A stretch of DNA of 64,000 nt from Allium sativum (lineage: Eukaryota; Streptophyta; Magnoliopsida; Asparagales; Amaryllidaceae): positions 298,955,456 through 299,019,455 of the forward strand of contig CM060922.1 of NCBI GenBank assembly GCA_030737875.1, written 5' to 3'. The stretch's first letter is position 1. Every line of letters begins with the position of its first letter. Positions 22,235 to 34,552 of the stretch are shown one piece after another. The notes under the pieces were generated by a model. The model ran no database searches, was not told where the DNA came from, and saw only the letters and a list, made by a program, of their open reading frames with translations. Both the position numbers and the translations under genes were made by a program.

Positions 22235-24878
22235 TGTAACAGCCTGCATTTTACATACCATAAGATCATAAAATATTTTTATTTTATTCGCTGAGGGTTG
22301 GATCATTCTCATATTTAATATGTTATTTATGGGGATGTGAGGCATGCCCATAATTTTAAAATTTTTATTTATGACTATTTTTTCCTGTCAGTCTTGTACA
22401 TGGCATAACTTTGACTCAGGTCGAATCAGATGTTAAGACCCGTTCCATTGGAAAGGAAATGATTATTGCCTTTCCATAGAGTGGTTACATTAAAGATTTA
22501 GCTCAGTAGTTTGGTAGGAATTGCTGTTTTAAAGTTTAACAGTTGGTTGTCCAGGTTTGTAAAGCCATAATGGGCTGATTTGGAGAGCCCCATTAGTGGG
22601 ATGGTGGAAGACTATAAATAGGGGGTGGGGGTATGGAAAATAGTTTACTTTCCCCATTCTCTCATTTGGAAGAGCCAAGGGATCCTCCATTCCTTCATTC
22701 TTTCCACCATTGAAGATTGGAGAATCAAAGATCTACACCATTTGAAGCTAGATCAACATCAACAGGAGATAGATTTCATCAAATCGAGCGGACTGAAGTA
22801 AGATCTCCACTGTCCGAATTCATATTTCATCATTTTTAGGATAGATCGAAGGATTGGTGAGCGATATGCATGTCTCACACGGATTCAATCAAGTGTATGA
22901 GTGCTTGATTATGTTTTTCATCAAATTCAAGTGTTTTCTCATAGATCTACACCATGGTAAGTCCATTTTCATATGAATCATCGTAAGACCTAATTTAGCA
23001 AGTTTAAACCGGTAATTCCTATGCTACTTCATATGTTTATGCAAGTTAGATCCATAATTTTAGTTCATTTACATATTTATCACGATTTTGTGATATATTG
23101 ATGGAAATTGTTGTTGGGTTGTTAGTGGTTTCATAAAGTGTTCATGGGTGTATTGGATGCATTGGATGGACTGAGTTCGCTGAAATTATTGATCGATAAA
23201 GTTTTAGTTGAATTTTGCATCGAAATGAAGTGAATTGGATTAAGATCGGTCGGCCGATGCATGTCTTGGGGTAGAAGAAAGGCTCGGATTGGTTGGTCGG
23301 CCTCATACCTTTCTGATCGGCCCTGAAGTACAGGTGTAGTATGAGATAAGTATGATGTAGTGTAGATTTTGTAAGCCGGACGGTGGGTGTTCCAGGGAGC
23401 AATCAGTGGGTGTCCCAGGGAGCCAATCGATGGGTGTTCTAAGGAGACGATTGGTGGGTGTTCCAGGGAGCCGATCGGTGGGTGCTCCAGGGAAGGGGTG
23501 ATCGTTCAGTGTTCCAAGGAAAGGTCGGTAATTTATGAAAAAAATATTTTTTGGGTACGACCCAAATTTGAACAAAAGAGCTTGAAAAAAATATTCGGGG
23601 GCAACCCCCCCCCCCCCCGAACCCTAGTCGCAGCACAGTGATGTAATTTGGCTCAGAGAGGGTGTGACTTTGAAGTAAAATCAAGTTGGAAGGTTCGAAG
23701 TATTGAAAGGTGTTCGTTGATCGGTGTAGAATAGTGAATGAGGTGATAACTCAATGATCGTGAGTTGGTGGATAATGGTTGCTCGAAAAGATTGCTCGAG
23801 CTATGAAAAGTTGTTGGGTTGGATGACTAGAAATGCGAAGACTGAGAAATTATCTTTGTCGTAAGTTCTAGCAAGCTCAAAGCAGGTGTATGATAGGGGC
23901 ACATAAAAGACCGGTTGTAGGTCAAGTAACCTAGGTATCGTTGAAAGGCCTAGTTGTCAAGGTTGGACAAACTTACGTATCGTTGAAAGGAACATGGAGT
24001 TTATGCTAGAACCAGGGTTACCATTAGCCCTTGACATGTGGCATGGTTGGTCGTCATAAGATTAACAATGGTTTCGAAGCAGGATTAGTGGTGATAATCA
24101 GAGTTTGTCATGGTTCATTAGTTGTCTTGTTTGTACCGTCTCACATAAATTGTCTAACGTCAAAGGAGATGTTTCTTGGGTGCTTGTCTGATATATGTTT
24201 AGGCCTCCGGGTTTGTGCTTGAGGAATGTTAAATTCGATTAGGATGGTTTATGTGAGATACATATAATCTGGATGTTATGAGTGCTGTTGGTGTTTGTTC
24301 TGGTTTCCATGAATTAATGGTTGAAGTGTTTCATGTAAAGGCTATCACTGTCCGATGTGGGGAAGATGAGGTTGAGATCTTCTCTGATGTTTTGGGTATA
24401 TTAGTTTGTTTATTTACCCGTTTCTCATATACTTTATTGATGATGTTTGTTAGCTGTTTTATCACTCACTAAATTGTTGCCTGACTCAAGGTTTTATCTC
24501 TCCCTCTTATTTCCTTGGGTTGTTCATCCGGTTGTGGATGGGCATACGTACCAGTTTTATTACTATCTAGTATTTCTGTTTTTGCTGCTTGAGTTACTCT
24601 ATGAGCATTGTAGTGAGGCTTTATGCACAGAATTTGATATTTCCTATGATGGTGTGGATAATCTTTAGGATGTTGTGAAAGTTTCAAAAGTTTTATATAT
24701 GATGCTTCACTATTATTACCTGTTGTATATTTTCTACTATACTTTATCCTTACGCTTAGAGTTCTACAACGGGTTCCGCTTGTGTTTACCAACTCTGATG
24801 ATCATCCATAGCATCCTGGCACACCTTTCAACGTATTATTCCTCTTGTTAAGTGTAGTGGTTGTGGGCAGTCGTCACA
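22235..24878 (+). repeat. Element B 3' LTR, 2.64 kb
   Basis: It begins TGTAACAGCCTGCATTTTAC and ends CGTCACA at 24878. A TATA box (TATAAATA, 22613-22620) is followed by a leader, the 24-bp minisatellite (23375-23493), a run of 14 C (23605-23618) and the shared LTR motif (24164-24247). Its right 1.57 kb match 7477-9033. Confidence 0.85.
23375..23493 (+). repeat. 24-bp minisatellite, five units
   Basis: The unit resembles GCCGATCGGTGGGTGTTCCA plus GGGA. The homologous LTR at 7557-7603 has only two units. Confidence 0.88.
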
Positions 24879-25980
24879 ATGACTCCCCCTAAATTGAACC
24901 CTATATTATCCTAATTCTAACAAGAGAGAGTACAAATAATTTTAACAATTCAAGTATTTCAATCATTATTTACAATCCATACATATCCAACTTTTCAAAT
25001 CCAATCCAAACCAAGCAGTATTTACAAGCATGTTCAAGCAAATTCAAACACATTCCAATCAAACAAACCAATCAAACAAATCATACCAAACAATTCAAAT
25101 ATCTCTTGGAACTTCCACCCATCTGTCTCCTCCAAAGATTGGATTCTTCTTGATTACTTCCCAATCTTCGTCTTCTTTTGTGGGTGGTGCTTTAGCGAGA
25201 TTGTTGTCTTCGTCTCTTAAAAGAGAAGATATTAGCCAACGATTGACATCAAAGCGCTTCTCTTGATGTTCAACCATATTTATTTGACTCAATTCGAGAT
25301 GGTGCTGGTTGTGAAGTACTATAGAAAGGATATTCTTTAAAGAATTCAATGTTTCTCAAGATTTTCACTCAAATTATAAATAGGAGTTGCCATAATTTGA
25401 TACTATAGAAAAGATATGATTAGATAAGAAGGTGAAAGGTTAGAATGAGTTTTTCTAGAAAAGGAGGTATTTATAGGGTCTAGAATTTGTTGGAATCGAA
25501 TACACATTAGTTGGTTATTTAAATTTTAAATGGGGCCGGCTATTCGGGCACAAAATTAAACACAAAGAGGGAGACACAAAGCCTCATGCGTTGGATTTGT
25601 TTGTCTTTATGTGGAGAGTGTAATTCATGGGAGGATCCAGTGGTAGAGATTTATTGTGTGCAATTTTGTTTCCTCATTTTGTGACTAAATAGAGTTTTTT
25701 GAACAAATTTAAAAAACTGGCAGTTATATGTCAACATAATTAAAAATGTATGTCGACGTACATTAGTATTTTCTAAATTTTTATTTAATTTTATTGTGTT
25801 ATTTTAATTTATTTAATTCTAATTAGTTTTTACAGCAAATTAAAGATTGTTTTGACATAAATAAATACCATCCATTACTACTTGAAAGAAAATACATTCA
25901 ACTAATACAAGATGCTAAATACGAGATTCGAAAGCAAATACAAGCAAAAACGAAAGATAACATAAACTAGATAAGTTTAG
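24879..25980 (-). other. Possible LTR of a SIRE-like copia remnant, AT-rich
   Basis: The minus strand has a TATA-like TATAAATA at 25469-25476 and, about 270 bp upstream of it, paired sites TATGTCAACATA and TATGTCGACGTACAT (25727-25762). Those resemble the TATGTCGACATA palindrome of copia element G. An 84-codon minus ORF at 25095-25349 (with RFDVNRWLISSLLRDED and KNPIFGGDRWVEV) matches nothing I recognise. No LTR ends could be fixed. Confidence 0.4.
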
Positions 25981-25984
25981 ATTT

Positions 25985-26375
25985 CAGCGGATGATGAGGA
26001 GAAAGATGACATTTCAAGTTTTCTTCCTATTTTTCTAATGGACTTAGACATATGGTTAAGAGTCTTTTTTATTTTCTTCTGGTTCTTGGCTAACTTGGCT
26101 TGATTTTGAACAAGCATTTCTTTGGATACAATTCTAGTATTAGATGGACACTCTTTATTTTCGAGGAGGTTTCTTCTTCTTCTACGATATCCACAGGATC
26201 TTCTTCTTGTTGTTGTTGCATTCGAGCATGTTTATCTTTGAATGTTTCATAAGGCTTAAAGTGAGTGGAATTTGCACAAAATGTATATTTGACGAGTCAA
26301 ACACCTTTCCTGACACAAATTCTTCTCCTTTGAGATCCACTCCGAAATATTTAAAAATCGAAGTAAGATAAACTC
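25985..26375 (-). pseudogene. Remnant of a SIRE-type 'putative plant transposon' ORF
   Basis: On the minus strand GVYLTSIFKYFGVDLKGE resembles the conserved segment of the plant transposon-associated protein found in SIRE-like elements. After a frameshift an acidic part (QQQQEEDPVDIVEEEETSS) and a Lys-rich helix with a Ser-rich end (KNQKKIKKTLNHMSKSIRK, then SSFSSSSAEI and a stop) follow. The architecture parallels the 3' ORF of element D. It is bounded by the LINE start at 26381. Confidence 0.5.
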
Positions 26376-26380
26376 CTCTT

Positions 26381-28249
26381 ATGTCTTCTCATGTCGTCCT
26401 ACTCTCTGGTCCAACCATCTCTCCTTCCTTGATTTCTGCGGACCCCGATACTTCTTCCTCTCTCCACTCCGCCTCCGTCGCATCCATTTCTCGCTCTTCT
26501 CCCTTAGCTAATCATCCTCTTCCACCTGATCCTGTCCCGTCTCAGATTCCCCCACCCCCTCTACTTCCTCTTCCCAATCCTTCTTTACCTCCTCCTATTT
26601 CAACTTTGACTCCAGTGAAGTTTTCTTCACTTTTCTATTCCAAACCTAGGAATGCACGGGAATATGTTCCAGTTCATTTTGATGTGAGCTATTCTGAAAG
26701 CTCTGTCCCCCCAAGATTATTTTGGATGAGGGAAGAAAGTCATGGACTGATTGTCTTGTCAGATCATTCCTAGTCGGAAATGTAAACTACATGACAGTTA
26801 AGCAGCATCTAGATCGTGTGTGGAAGCTTAAGGGTGAGTATGAAATGTCTTTCGACAAACAGAATTTTTTTCTAAAGTTTGTCAATTTGGAGGGTAAGTT
26901 GTATGTTCTAAAGAGGGATCCTGTGTTCATATGTGGATAAATGTTTATCATTTCTAATTGGACTCCTTCTTTGTCATCGGCTCAAGCTGCAGTTAGAACA
27001 TTCCCAATTTGGATTCACTTTTATCTTATACCCATAATGCTATGGTCCTTGATTGGAATAAATTGGGTAGCTGGCCCCATTAGGAAGGTCTTGTGTTACG
27101 ACGAAAACACATAAAAGATGAAAAGATTTGGATACGCAAAGTGCTTAGTGGAAGTTAGTACTGAAAAAGATCTTCCTGATTTTCTGGTAGTGGGTGATGT
27201 AACTTGCCCAAATATAGTAGTGGAGTACTCATGGAAACCAATGATATGCACCATTTGCAAGATCTTTGGACATGAGACAAAGTGTTGTGATAAGAAAAAA
27301 GTTCATGCAGTTCAAGTTAATAGGCTAAAAAATGGTGAAAAAAGTGAATAAAAAAGGTGGTGAAAAGGAAGTGGAAGAGGACTAGTATGGAGATCAAGTG
27401 CATGATGGATTTACAGTGATTCAAAGAAAGAGAAGTAGAAATGTAAAGAAAGTATGGAGGAAGGTTCCAAAGGAAATTATCACTAAAGAAGTGAATGTGG
27501 AAACTGTAATTGATCAAGTTGAAGGAAATATTATAGAAAATTGCATGATTTTTTATGAAGATTGTTTAGCAAATGAGAATGAGGAAAATGTGATAATAAA
27601 TGAAGGAAGTGATGAAAGTAGTGATAAAAATCCAGATGGACAAGTTATGAATAACTTTCAATTTATATTTACTGCCAAGGCTAACTCAAAATCTACAAAT
27701 TCAATTGCTAAATCCAACCATTCCAAATCAAAATCTGCCTTTAATCCCCCCTCTCCCAAATCTCCTGATAAGGTTCAGATTTAAAACTCCTTTGGACTGC
27801 TGGATCAAGTAGAGCTCATAATCGAAGCATCAAATTTGAATGAAGATTTAGTGGATACCTCTGTGCATGTAGCTGACATGCACATCCCCACTTGTGCTAA
27901 TCAATCCATTGCAAATCCTGACCCTTTTCAATTTGCCTCGCCTTACTCCTCACTGTCACTTCCCAACCATATTTTTGGTGATTTGAACAACTTAGCAAAT
28001 GATACTTCATCTGCTCCTCAAATACCAAACCCTTAATCCTCATCTTTACCAAAAATGCCTAAACCTCCCTCTTTTCCAGTGCTAAGAGAAAGAGTATTCA
28101 AACTAAGTAGAGGTCGTCCAAAAAAGAATTCTACTGGTATGGTCGACCTTTGCAAATCAACAGAATTCTCTATTGATCTGTCAGTTTTGACCTTGCCTTC
28201 TCATCAAATATCCAAAGTTCTCTCTTCTGGTGTGAAAACCAGGGCATCC
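26381..28249 (+). pseudogene. L1-type LINE ORF1 (DUF4283-like, CCHC), broken
   Basis: ORF1 proteins of plant L1-type LINEs bind the element RNA. The N-terminus is Pro/Ser-rich (26381-26640). A DUF4283-like domain is readable across a frameshift and a TAA at 26938 (WTDCLVRSFLVGNVNY, LKFVNLEGKLYVLKRDP, FPIWIHFYLIPI, YAKCLVEVS). The finger region WKPMICTICKIFGHETKCC follows, then a low-complexity tail to about 28249 with further stops. Element E begins exactly here, and the reading resumes at 54990. Confidence 0.75.
28245..28249 (+). other. Target site duplication of element E, left copy
   Basis: CATCC precedes the LTR start TGAAACACCCC. The same five bases follow the other LTR at 54990-54994. 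Confidence 0.95.
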
Positions 28250-28890
28250 TGAAACACCCCACCTCCGTTAAGGTCACTCACAAAGGGAACGCTTTAACTT
28301 TGGTGGAGGTTTATAAGTAAAAGCCACAGATAAACTCAAGACAGATATAAACACACATATTTTAAACAGCGGAAAACCAAACAAACATTTATTTCATAAT
28401 ACGTGTTCAAAACAAAACATTTCATAATTGTCTCAAAATACTTCCAACATTACAACCTCATAACTATCTTGATTATTAAAGAAGCATAAAACATAATTAA
28501 AGTGACAAAAATCCCCATAGTGATATCCAAAGCCATAATCCGAGCAAAAGAGATCCAAATCATACATCTACGGTCTTGGACCTTGTAAAGAGCCTGACTG
28601 AGCTGAGCTGTTTCCTCCCTGTGCACATGGAGGGGACCGAAAGAAAAGTAGACGAAAAGAAAATAGAGTCAGACATAAAGCCTGAGTAAATCTAGTAACC
28701 CTTCAGTATGTGAATAAGAAAAGGGCATGATAGATATATACTGAAAATAGGAAAGTGTCACAAGCTAAGGAAGTGTCGAATGTACTATCGCACCCATATT
28801 ATATCTCTGTACCTACTTGAGTTTATTCTAACTGGCACCCCATGGTGAGGGTGAAGTGATCCCCATTTCTATTTAAAGATCGGCTCCTAC
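28250..28890 (-). repeat. Element E 3' LTR, distal part
   Basis: It matches 51959-52600 closely and stops at CCTAC, where F is inserted. The rest of this LTR is at 45263-47640. Confidence 0.93.
28886..28890 (+). other. Target site duplication of element F, left copy
   Basis: CCTAC precedes TGTAACGACCCGG and is repeated at 45263-45267 after the F 3' LTR. Confidence 0.95.
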
Positions 28891-29750
28891 TGTAACGACC
28901 CGGAAAATCTGAACCAATTTAAAAATTTTAAATTGGCTAAAATAGTGGATTTTAAATATTTAAAATAAATATTTTAAACAATAGCAATGAAAAGTGAGTT
29001 TGAATCGACGATTGAAAACGAATATAATTAATTCTAATTATAAACAAGGCCTGAAATGGCGCTGTAGTTTCAAAATTTGAATTCAAACTTCGTCGGACTG
29101 TACCGGGTGCAAAACAAAACGGATTTGAGTGAAACCAAAAATATTTAAATCTGTTAGTGAATACCTTTCTACCGAATCTGAAAAATTGAATTTTCATAGC
29201 GGAAAGCAAAAGTTATGGCCAAATGAATTTTCAGAAAGGTCGCTATGGAATTTATATAGCCCGTGAAATTGGCCATTTTGCAAATGACCTCAGAATTCGA
29301 CGAAACCACTTTTGTTGGATCCGGGATGTGAAGTTATTGCTAGGTTTCAAATTTCATAATTTTTGAAGCCAGTATGTGAGTGTGGCAAAGGTAAACGTGT
29401 TTCGATCAATTACAGTTAAATTGGATCGACCAGAAATGGGCCTTTTTGCAAACGGTCTCAGAATTCGACGAAACTAGTTTTGTTGGGACCGTATCGTCAA
29501 AATATAGTCAGATTTATTTTTCTGGAATTTTTCCAATCAGTTTGTGGGCCTGGCAAATTGAAATGTACGTTCAAATTGAATATTGAATGTTTTATGTTTT
29601 AATTTGAAGGAAAACTGACTGAAACAGTCGAATGGGCCTACGAAACATATCACATTGTGTTCGGAATGGGGGTAAAACTCTAGGGACGACAGTTGTTGGG
29701 TTTGGATTGGGGTTCGTGCGTAAAAGGGGTATTTTTGGAATTTTAAAAGT

Positions 29751-29758
29751 TATAAATA
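29751..29758 (+). promoter_or_regulatory. TATA box of the F 5' LTR
   Basis: TATAAATA lies 860 bp into the LTR, before a pyrimidine-rich stretch that probably holds the RNA start. In the 3' LTR the same place reads TATAACTA. Confidence 0.6.
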
Positions 29759-30516
29759 AAAAAAACAATTGGCCCACGTCAGCACCCCCCGTCTTCTCGC
29801 TCCCCGATTGCGATATACGGTGGAAAACGCTCGTATCTTCTCTCTTCTTTTTCTCCTAATTCTCTCCACGAAATCAAGTGCTCCAGTTAGGGTTTTTGTA
29901 GTACTCCTCGTCACATCCATACCAATTTCGAACCTTATCGTGGACCGTCGGAGGCGTATCGAGCCCGAGAAGATCGCCTCCGTCGAAGCAGATTTCTCCT
30001 CCCCACGGCGATCGCACCTGACGCGGTTGGCACCCCCTGGAGCGGGCTTCGAAGCTCTACACCGTGGTGCGACTAGATCTTAGCATCGTTGCACGGATTG
30101 ATCGAAAAACTAAAACCTAGTTTTGAAGAAATCAAGCAGGTGACGGGTATGAACTTCTGAACTAATTTCCATAATTTAAAACCATTGCAAACTTTGAAAA
30201 ATCATATCTTTTTCACTTCTTGATGAAATTCGATGAAACAGGAAACATCGTGACCGTGTGGACGTTTTCTACATTATAGAAGAGATCGCATATTTTTCTG
30301 AGCCTTCTGCTATTTTTGGTGGAGTGGAACCCAAAGTGAGATTTCTAATTTATAAACGATATAGAAAACGGCGATGTATAAATTATATAGTCGATGTATG
30401 AGTTATATAAGCGTTGTACACCTCATGTATAAGTGTTGTATAAGTTGTACGTTCGATGTATAAGTTATATATGCATTGTAAAAATTATATATGTGTTGAG
30501 ATAGAAGTGAATTGCT

Positions 30517-30519
<3 letters not shown>

Positions 30520-30572
<53 letters not shown>
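30520..30572. repeat. TA microsatellite in the F 5' LTR
   Basis: Pure AT dinucleotides, matched by 41571-41627 in the 3' LTR. Confidence 0.95.
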
Positions 30573-30576
<4 letters not shown>

Positions 30577-30969
30577 CCCTCGTCCACAAACCATGGACGA
30601 TATTTATTGGTTGTGATTGGTGTGAAAATTGATTGATAGCGAATGGTTGATTGGAATTGTTTGTGGTTGATATTGATTGATTGTGGTTGAAAAATACCCA
30701 TTTGCAGTTGAGAAAAATTTGGTTGAAACCACATAGGATTAGTTTATGGAAATGAAATAAATATATACACGCCGCCTGCGTGCGAACTAGATGCACGATC
30801 CCCATTGTCAAAAACCGCGAGGTTTTAAGGTAGAGCGAGGAGCTGTACTAGGGACGGTCTCAGTTTTAACTACCCTGCCGTTATGCTGCCGAAATTTTGA
30901 ATAATATTCATTTGTTTGAATTATTTTCATTTGTTGAAACTATATTTATTCGATGAATAGAAACCCTTC

Positions 30970-31600
30970 AATTGTTGAGTCGATATTCATTCGTTGAATT
31001 GAAATTCATGTGTTGAATGGTATTCGTGTTTTAAATATAAAAATCACATTTTTATCTATATATATAAACTATAGAAAACCTTCATGTGTTGAATCGATAT
31101 TCATTCGTTGAATTGAAATTCATGTGTTGAATGGTATTCGTGTTTTAAATATAAAAATCACATTTTTATCTATATATATAAACTATAGAAAACCTTAATG
31201 TGTTGAATCGATATTCATTCGTTGAATTGAAATTCATGTGTTGAATGGTATTCGTGTTTTAAATATAAAAATCACATTTTTATCTATATATAGAAACTAT
31301 AGAAAGCCTTCATGTGTTGAATCGATATTCATTCGTTGAATTGAAATTCATGTGTTGAATGGTATTCGTGTTTTAAATATAAAAATCACATTTTTATCTA
31401 TATATAAAAACTGTAGAAAACCTTCATGTGTTAAATCGATATTCATTCGTTGAATAGAAATTCATGTGTTGAATGGTATTCGTGTTTTAAATATAAAAAT
31501 GACATTTTTACCTATATATAGAAACTATAGAAAAGCTTCATGTGTTGAATCGATATTCATTCACTGAATTGAAATTCATGTGTTGAATGGTATTCATATT
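30970..31600 (+). repeat. 114-bp tandem repeat in the F 5' LTR, six units
   Basis: The word CGATATTCAT occurs at 30981, 31095, 31209, 31323, 31437 and 31551, exactly 114 bp apart each time. The units share GAATTGAAATTCATGTGTTG and AAATCACATTTTTATC. The 3' LTR has five units. Confidence 0.95.
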
Positions 31601-31930
31601 TTGAAATAGATTGTTTTATAATAAAAGTCACCTTTTTATCATCTATATGAACTATGTAAAATGACCTTGTTTTAAAAGAAATGTTTTATAATAAAAATCC
31701 TATTTTTATTACCTATATAAACTATATAAAATAATAGTGTTTTGAAAAGAAACGTTTTACAATAAAAATCACATTTTTATTATATACATGAATTGCTAAA
31801 TATAGTGAAGTGTTGAAATAGAAGACAGTTAGATAAAAATATCATTTTTATCAAATGTATGAAAAGAATATAGCTTTGAAATCGAAGAATCGATATATAT
31901 ATATATAAATAGAATTAAAATATATCGAAT

Positions 31931-32345
31931 AACGACGCTGCAGTTCGTATTTTGAAACCGTGATTTCAAACGAATATACCGGGAGATCCGACCATCGGAT
32001 TTTCCTGAAATCGCAACCGTTGGGTTCGCTTTGGAAAAATCTTTCCAATGGCACCAACTTTGTAAAAATCCAACGGTTGGATTGTGTGGAATGTTTAATT
32101 CAAATCTGAATAAAAACAACGCCAGAATCGATTATATATATAATTATATTTAATCGAATAACGATGCTGCAGTTCGTATTTTGAAATCAAAACTTCAAAC
32201 GATTATACCGGGAGATCCGACCGTCGGATTTTCCCGAAACTGGAACCATTGGATTTTTTTTGAAAAGATCTTTCAAATGATGTAAATTTTGTGAAGATCC
32301 AACGGTTAGATTTTCAGATATGTGTAAATCAAATCTGAAGAAAAA
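31931..32345 (+). repeat. 229-bp tandem duplication in the F 5' LTR
   Basis: Two diverged copies begin AACGACGCTGCAGTTCGTAT (31931) and AACGATGCTGCAG (32160). The first contains a nested hairpin at 32014-32079. The 3' LTR has the same pair at 42883 and 43132. Confidence 0.85.
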
Positions 32346-34300
32346 TAGCGCCACGGCCGCGTTGTGGCCCGAAGCATTGTTTTGAATAAATTGGCTATTT
32401 TAAAATAAATAAAAATGGCAATAAATCGTTATAAAATATTATAAACGATATGGATGTGATTTAGAATTTAACTGAAGGTTGGCTAAGTCGAATGGCTTCT
32501 TGGGTATTGATCTGATGTTGGTTTCGGCCTTCGGGGTTAATATTTGGGAAATCGTTCTCTTACTGATTGACGGTTAGTGACTAATGAATTGAAATGATGC
32601 GTATGTATGTTAGTGTTGCACTTGTTTATTATATACGCGAGTTGCTCAGAAAGACCGGGTTTATCCCATTCTGAATAACTGAATCGACGATAAGAAATCG
32701 AAGATGAAGACGGTGGTCGAAGACCGGAGATCTTCACCTCGTTTGGATGGTAACCGAGGTCCTGATTGGGAGGCATCTCGAAATATGGATAATGAGTAGT
32801 GATCGTCCAGACGAATGTGGTGGTCGATGGGTTTGCGAGGTATATAGTGCCTCCGGTTCCGTTCAGACCCAGAACGGACTTGTAAATGGACTGTGTGTCT
32901 GACATTGGATTTTATTCTGTGTTGATTGACCTCTATTAAATATACATCTGTATGGCGGCAAAGAATTTATTGTTTTGCTTAACGCCCTTCTCTGAAACGC
33001 ACGAGCTTAGAGGTTGTATATCGATGGACATCAGTCGCATGGCATGAATTGCTAGTGTGGCATGCCTAAGTGGCAAGTGATCAGGGCTTCTGTTGAAAAG
33101 CAAAGTCTTGTGGTGATGATCAAAGTACCGCCTGTGTGGCGTAGCTTTGTGTATAACGTGAAATCGCGAGCCTCACACCCCGGTATGAACCAGAAACGGG
33201 AGAAGGACCTCAGGGAGGGCATGCGTTTCTTTCTAGTTAGAAGTGGTGTCAGTGGTTTTACACGCCCTGACGAGTTTGACTTATGTGGTTGTTACTGTTG
33301 CGAGGCGCCTCGGTTAGATCGGACGATCCGGGTCCGATGGAGTCATTCGTTGGCTCATTTACTCCCCATAGGGCGGGGAAACGTAGTGTTTAGGAATTTT
33401 AATCCACATCGGTGGACCGGCCCTGTCGCTCCAAAGGGTCACTCGAGCTCTGACCCTGAGACATGGGCTAGATTGTCCCGAAGTCGGTAAGGACTATCTT
33501 TTGCCTTGGTTCAGGACGGAAATCCAATTTCCAAATACGACATCGTGTGGTTTTGATTGTATATATATATGGCGACATGATATATGGTACCCATGCCGTC
33601 TAGGATTGATAGTTATGATTCGAAATTGTTTTTGAAACATGTAAACACTAATAATAATATCAATTGCTTTTTTTTTATTCGTATCAAGCATATTTTGGCT
33701 ATTATAAGATAAAACACTATCCTCCGGTTTGCGTTGCATTGTGTGATGGGAACCGAGTCTTATAATGGCTTCATTTTTATAAAAAGCATTGCGATGTTTA
33801 AAAGCAAGATTTGTTTTTAAAGCACTGGCAATCCAATGGAGTAAACCCGTTCCACGAAAGTGGTGTGGTCCTGTGATTAGCCTTATTTCAAATGTGTTGA
33901 TAGATTTCTCATACCAGTCCCCTGAATGACTCGTAGTTTGTTTCACTTTCAAACTCGAGTGCCCCTTTTTCTACACGGGCAGCCTTCAGGTTTAGCTGGT
34001 TCTTTCTGGATAGCTGGAGCTGAAGATGGATTCTATTATTTATCTCTTTTTATGCTGTTCAGCTCCTATTGTACATATTATGTTTGTTTTCCGCTGTAGA
34101 CATTTATGTATAGCTGAACTGTATTTGTACTGAGCATGATCCTGTATACAGTGTAACTCTGATGATTACGTTTATCCAGTATATTCTATTGTTCATTATC
34201 TGGTGTATTTATTTAATTCTGTTCTGCTATTATCTGTTTATGTGTTATATTCCAAGGATTACCCTTGCCACCGTCAGTACGGGGTTTGGGGTTGTCCCAA

Positions 34301-34313
34301 TTTGGTAACAGAG
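34301..34313 (+). other. Primer binding site of element F
   Basis: TTTGGTAACAGAGC follows the LTR end; one base differs from the usual TTTGGTATCAGAGC. Confidence 0.75.
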
Positions 34314-34552
34314 CTTTGGTTAAGCTTAGTTCTGGGATATAACATATTAACGAATTCGTCAGAAATAGAACCAGTAGTGTTCTAGGACGGGTAACTCTAT
34401 ACAGATAGGATCAGTAATATCCTAGTATGAGTAAAGCAGAATGAAATTACACCTCGATAGACACATTTACATTTGAAGTACATGTTTCTATGTTTTAAAA
34501 TATCTTTTCTGTGACCTGACACTTGATCTGCTATTTGCAGAAGTACTAGAAA

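Larger units (their letters stand above)
28891..34299 (+). repeat. Element F 5' LTR, 5.41 kb
   Basis: It begins TGTAACGACCCGGAAAATCT and ends GGGGTTGTCCCA. Landmarks: TATAAATA at 29751-29758, a TA run (30520-30572), six 114-bp tandem units (about 30970-31600), a 229-bp duplication (31931 and 32160), and the shared LTR motif at 32491-32555. ORFs at 29769-30083, 33062-33490 and 33494-33952 (minus) recur in the 3' LTR with amino-acid changes and frameshifts, so I do not call them genes. Confidence 0.93.

Noticed and set aside
23605..23618. Run of 14 C as a structural signal.
   Set aside because: The homologous LTR at about 7715 has only a short C run, so this is slippage.
25095..25349. Small host gene with its own TATA box on the minus strand.
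   Set aside because: There is no recognisable family, and the TATA box and palindromes fit a copia LTR better; kept only as an unassigned ORF.
30403..30811. ORFs with long alternating Tyr/Ile.
   Set aside because: They are translations of a TA microsatellite.
30970..31600. CRISPR-like regular repeat.
   Set aside because: The 114-bp units are fully repetitive without unique spacers and lie in a plant LTR.
33062..33490. A 142-codon ORF present in both F LTRs as a possible LTR gene.
   Set aside because: The copy at 44022 has mostly amino-acid-changing differences and a frameshift, so there is no sign of selection.
33494..33952. Antisense ORFs of about 150 codons in both F LTRs.
   Set aside because: No domain is visible, and similarity is explained by the LTR pair.
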